Assembly: GCA_903930485.1 (NCBI GenBank)
Contig: CAIYYO010000112.1
Coordinates: 1 to 6,254, forward strand
DNA length: 6,254 nt
Origin: Methanobacteriota archaeon
GTDB taxonomy: Archaea > Altiarchaeota > Altiarchaeia > IMC4 > QMZM01
Direction of reading: 5' to 3'
In this document: positions 5,280-6,254 of the stretch, piece by piece
Numbering within the stretch: the stretch's first letter is position 1
Layout of the letters: every line of letters begins with the position of its first letter
Translations under genes and position numbers: made by a program
Notes under the pieces: generated by a model
Database searches by the model: none
Told to the model about the DNA's origin: nothing
Seen by the model: only the letters and a program-made list of their open reading frames with translations

Positions 5280-6254
5280 TTACGGGACCAGCAATAGTCC
5301 CAGGATGCCGAAAAAAATCGTTATCAGGTACATTATCCACATCGTCTGGTTCTCAGTAAGCCTGAAATAGTATGGAAACAGCCACTTGAATGTGAGCGGA
5401 TTCGGAACGATAAGGGTCCCGTCCTCGCGCAGGCCGCCGAATTTTACGTCCCCTATCCGTTTGATCTTCCAGACCACGTACATCAGGAAGTTTATTATGT
5501 GCGGTATCAGTATCACTACGCCGAAGATCTCAAGATGATTGAGGACTATGAATCCTCCGAGGGCCGCTCCCACCATCATGCTCCCTATGTTGGCCCAGAA
5601 GATCTTCGCCGGATATGTTTCGAAATAAAGGAATGCAAGGATCGACCCGAAAGCCGGCAGTATGTAGAATATGTTCTGCGGCTGGCCGCTTATCGCGACT
5701 TTTATCAGGACGAACACCATCAGGATGTAGGATAGGCCGCACGACAGGCCGTTGAAGCCCGAGTGCATGTTTATCAGGTTCGAAACGACCATGACGTATA
5801 TTGGCGCGGCTATGATATAGAGTATTCCGGCGTCGATGCCCGCGAACGTGATGCCTGTGTTTAGATCCGCGTCCACGAGCAGCAGTATGGGCAGGGACAG
5901 GAAGAAGGGAACGTATATCTTGAGCTTTCTTCCGACGTCGAGGAGGTCGTCCATCAGCCCGAACATCGCGTAAGAGAAGACCATGAAGTAGAAGACCAGG
6001 ATGCTGTGGCTTATCTCGCGTCCTACGAGGAACTGCAGGAACACGAGGGACGTCAGGATGCCTGCGAGGATCGCCAGGCCTCCCAGGTTGGGAACGTTGG
6101 GCTTGCCCTTCTTGTACATGTCTTTTACCACGAAACCCTTTTCCGCGGCTTTGCGCATGAACTTGGGTGTGTAGACGTAAGTCGTCAGAAGCCCGGCGGC
6201 GAACACGATAAGGCATGCCTTATAATCGAACAATAATCTGGACATATCCGCCAC
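5280..6254 (-). CDS. UDP-GlcNAc (HexNAc)-1-phosphate transferase, Alg7/WecA/MraY superfamily
   Basis: This is a polytopic membrane enzyme of the glycosyltransferase 4 (MraY/WecA/Alg7) superfamily. It should transfer a sugar-1-phosphate, probably GlcNAc-1-P, from a UDP-sugar to a polyprenyl (dolichyl) phosphate at the inner face of the membrane, the first step of a lipid-linked glycan. Seen in the sequence: a PNLGG motif (residues 55-59), a metal-binding GLMDD motif (99-103, Asp102-Asp103), and a loop NLINMHSGFNGL (159-170). This last motif has Gly-Phe-Asn-Gly where bacterial MraY/WecA usually have an Asp-rich NxxDGxDG-like form, so it resembles the eukaryotic/archaeal Alg7/DPAGT1 branch. About ten hydrophobic segments fill the rest, and the C-terminus is hydrophobic. 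The length of about 320 residues is normal for the family. The reading frame is open to the window edge, where GTG occupies 6254-6252. An internal ATG at 6245 (residue 4) is an equally plausible start, and the true start could lie outside the window. The general function is secure; the exact sugar is inferred. Confidence 0.87.
   Translation of the reverse strand: MADMSRLLFDYKACLIVFAAGLLTTYVYTPKFMRKAAEKGFVVKDMYKKGKPNVPNLGGLAILAGILTSLVFLQFLVGREISHSILVFYFMVFSYAMFGLMDDLLDVGRKLKIYVPFFLSLPILLLVDADLNTGITFAGIDAGILYIIAAPIYVMVVSNLINMHSGFNGLSCGLSYILMVFVLIKVAISGQPQNIFYILPAFGSILAFLYFETYPAKIFWANIGSMMVGAALGGFIVLNHLEIFGVVILIPHIINFLMYVVWKIKRIGDVKFGGLREDGTLIVPNPLTFKWLFPYYFRLTENQTMWIMYLITIFFGILGLLLVP

Larger units (their letters stand above)
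1..6254 (-). other. Polycistronic surface-glycan gene cluster (whole window)
   Basis: Every supported gene is on the minus strand and the junctions are tight: a 17-base spacer (5263-5279), a 4-base gap (3744-3747), a 1-base gap (3110), and three ATGA overlaps (2222-2225, 1131-1134, 109-112). This points to one transcript with coupled translation. It probably begins to the right of the window and continues past the left edge. The content (polyprenyl-phosphate sugar transferase, two deacetylases, two glycosyltransferase-type proteins) fits a lipid-linked or surface glycan pathway. No promoter for the whole unit is visible. The operon call is inferred from spacing and orientation. Confidence 0.8.

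Noticed and set aside
5263..5281. T-rich plus-strand run as a terminator
   Set aside because: No plus-strand gene runs into it and no hairpin precedes it; on the transcribed strand it is an A-rich spacer.
5530..6216. Minus-strand open frame of 228 codons in another frame of the transferase gene
   Set aside because: The translation is very rich in Arg, Pro, Gly and His, typical of an out-of-frame reading of a membrane-protein gene; the Alg7-like motifs are in the other frame.
1..6254. CRISPR arrays, tRNAs, insertion sequences, direct repeats or attachment sites
   Set aside because: None seen on reading both strands; the window is almost entirely coding and the gene junctions leave no room for them.

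Overview
The window is one uninterrupted minus-strand gene cluster, read from right to left. It holds six recognisable genes and the start of a seventh. All appear to serve cell-surface glycan or glycoconjugate synthesis. There is no RNA gene, mobile element, CRISPR array, or gene-free stretch longer than about 20 bases.

The most likely source is an archaeon, probably a euryarchaeote of the methanogen-related type. The first enzyme has the Alg7/DPAGT1-like (archaeal/eukaryotic) form of the sugar-1-phosphate transferase active-site loop rather than the bacterial MraY/WecA form. Several genes have GGAGG-type Shine-Dalgarno sequences, and start/stop overlaps are dense. Lineage below archaeal level is a guess. 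A bacterial origin is not formally excluded, because there is no rRNA or other marker here.

In transcription order the genes are: (1) 6254-5280, a polytopic GlcNAc-1-P (HexNAc-1-P) transferase that would start a polyprenyl-linked glycan; (2) 5262-3748, a 504-residue protein with BshC-like and WbqC-like motifs plus a four-cysteine zinc-ribbon-like insertion; (3) 3743-3111, a PIG-L/LmbE N-deacetylase; (4) 3109-2222, a NodB/CE4-like deacetylase; (5) 2225-1131, a DUF354 GT-B-like protein; (6) 1134-109, a family 2 glycosyltransferase; (7) 112-1, the first 37 codons of an unidentified gene. Four junctions are 4-base ATGA overlaps or gaps of 1-4 bases. The only looser one is the 17-base A-rich spacer between genes 1 and 2.

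The point of interest is the pairing of genes 2 and 3. In bacillithiol synthesis a glycosyltransferase (BshA) adds GlcNAc to an acceptor, a PIG-L-family enzyme (BshB) removes the acetyl group, and BshC joins cysteine to the freed amine. Here a PIG-L deacetylase sits 4 bases from a BshC-like protein, among glycosyltransferases and a lipid-linked sugar initiator. My inference is a 'deacetylate, then ligate' module that would decorate an amino sugar of a surface glycan or glycolipid, or make a small thiol-type metabolite. The substrate cannot be read from the sequence, and the BshC assignment rests on motifs only.
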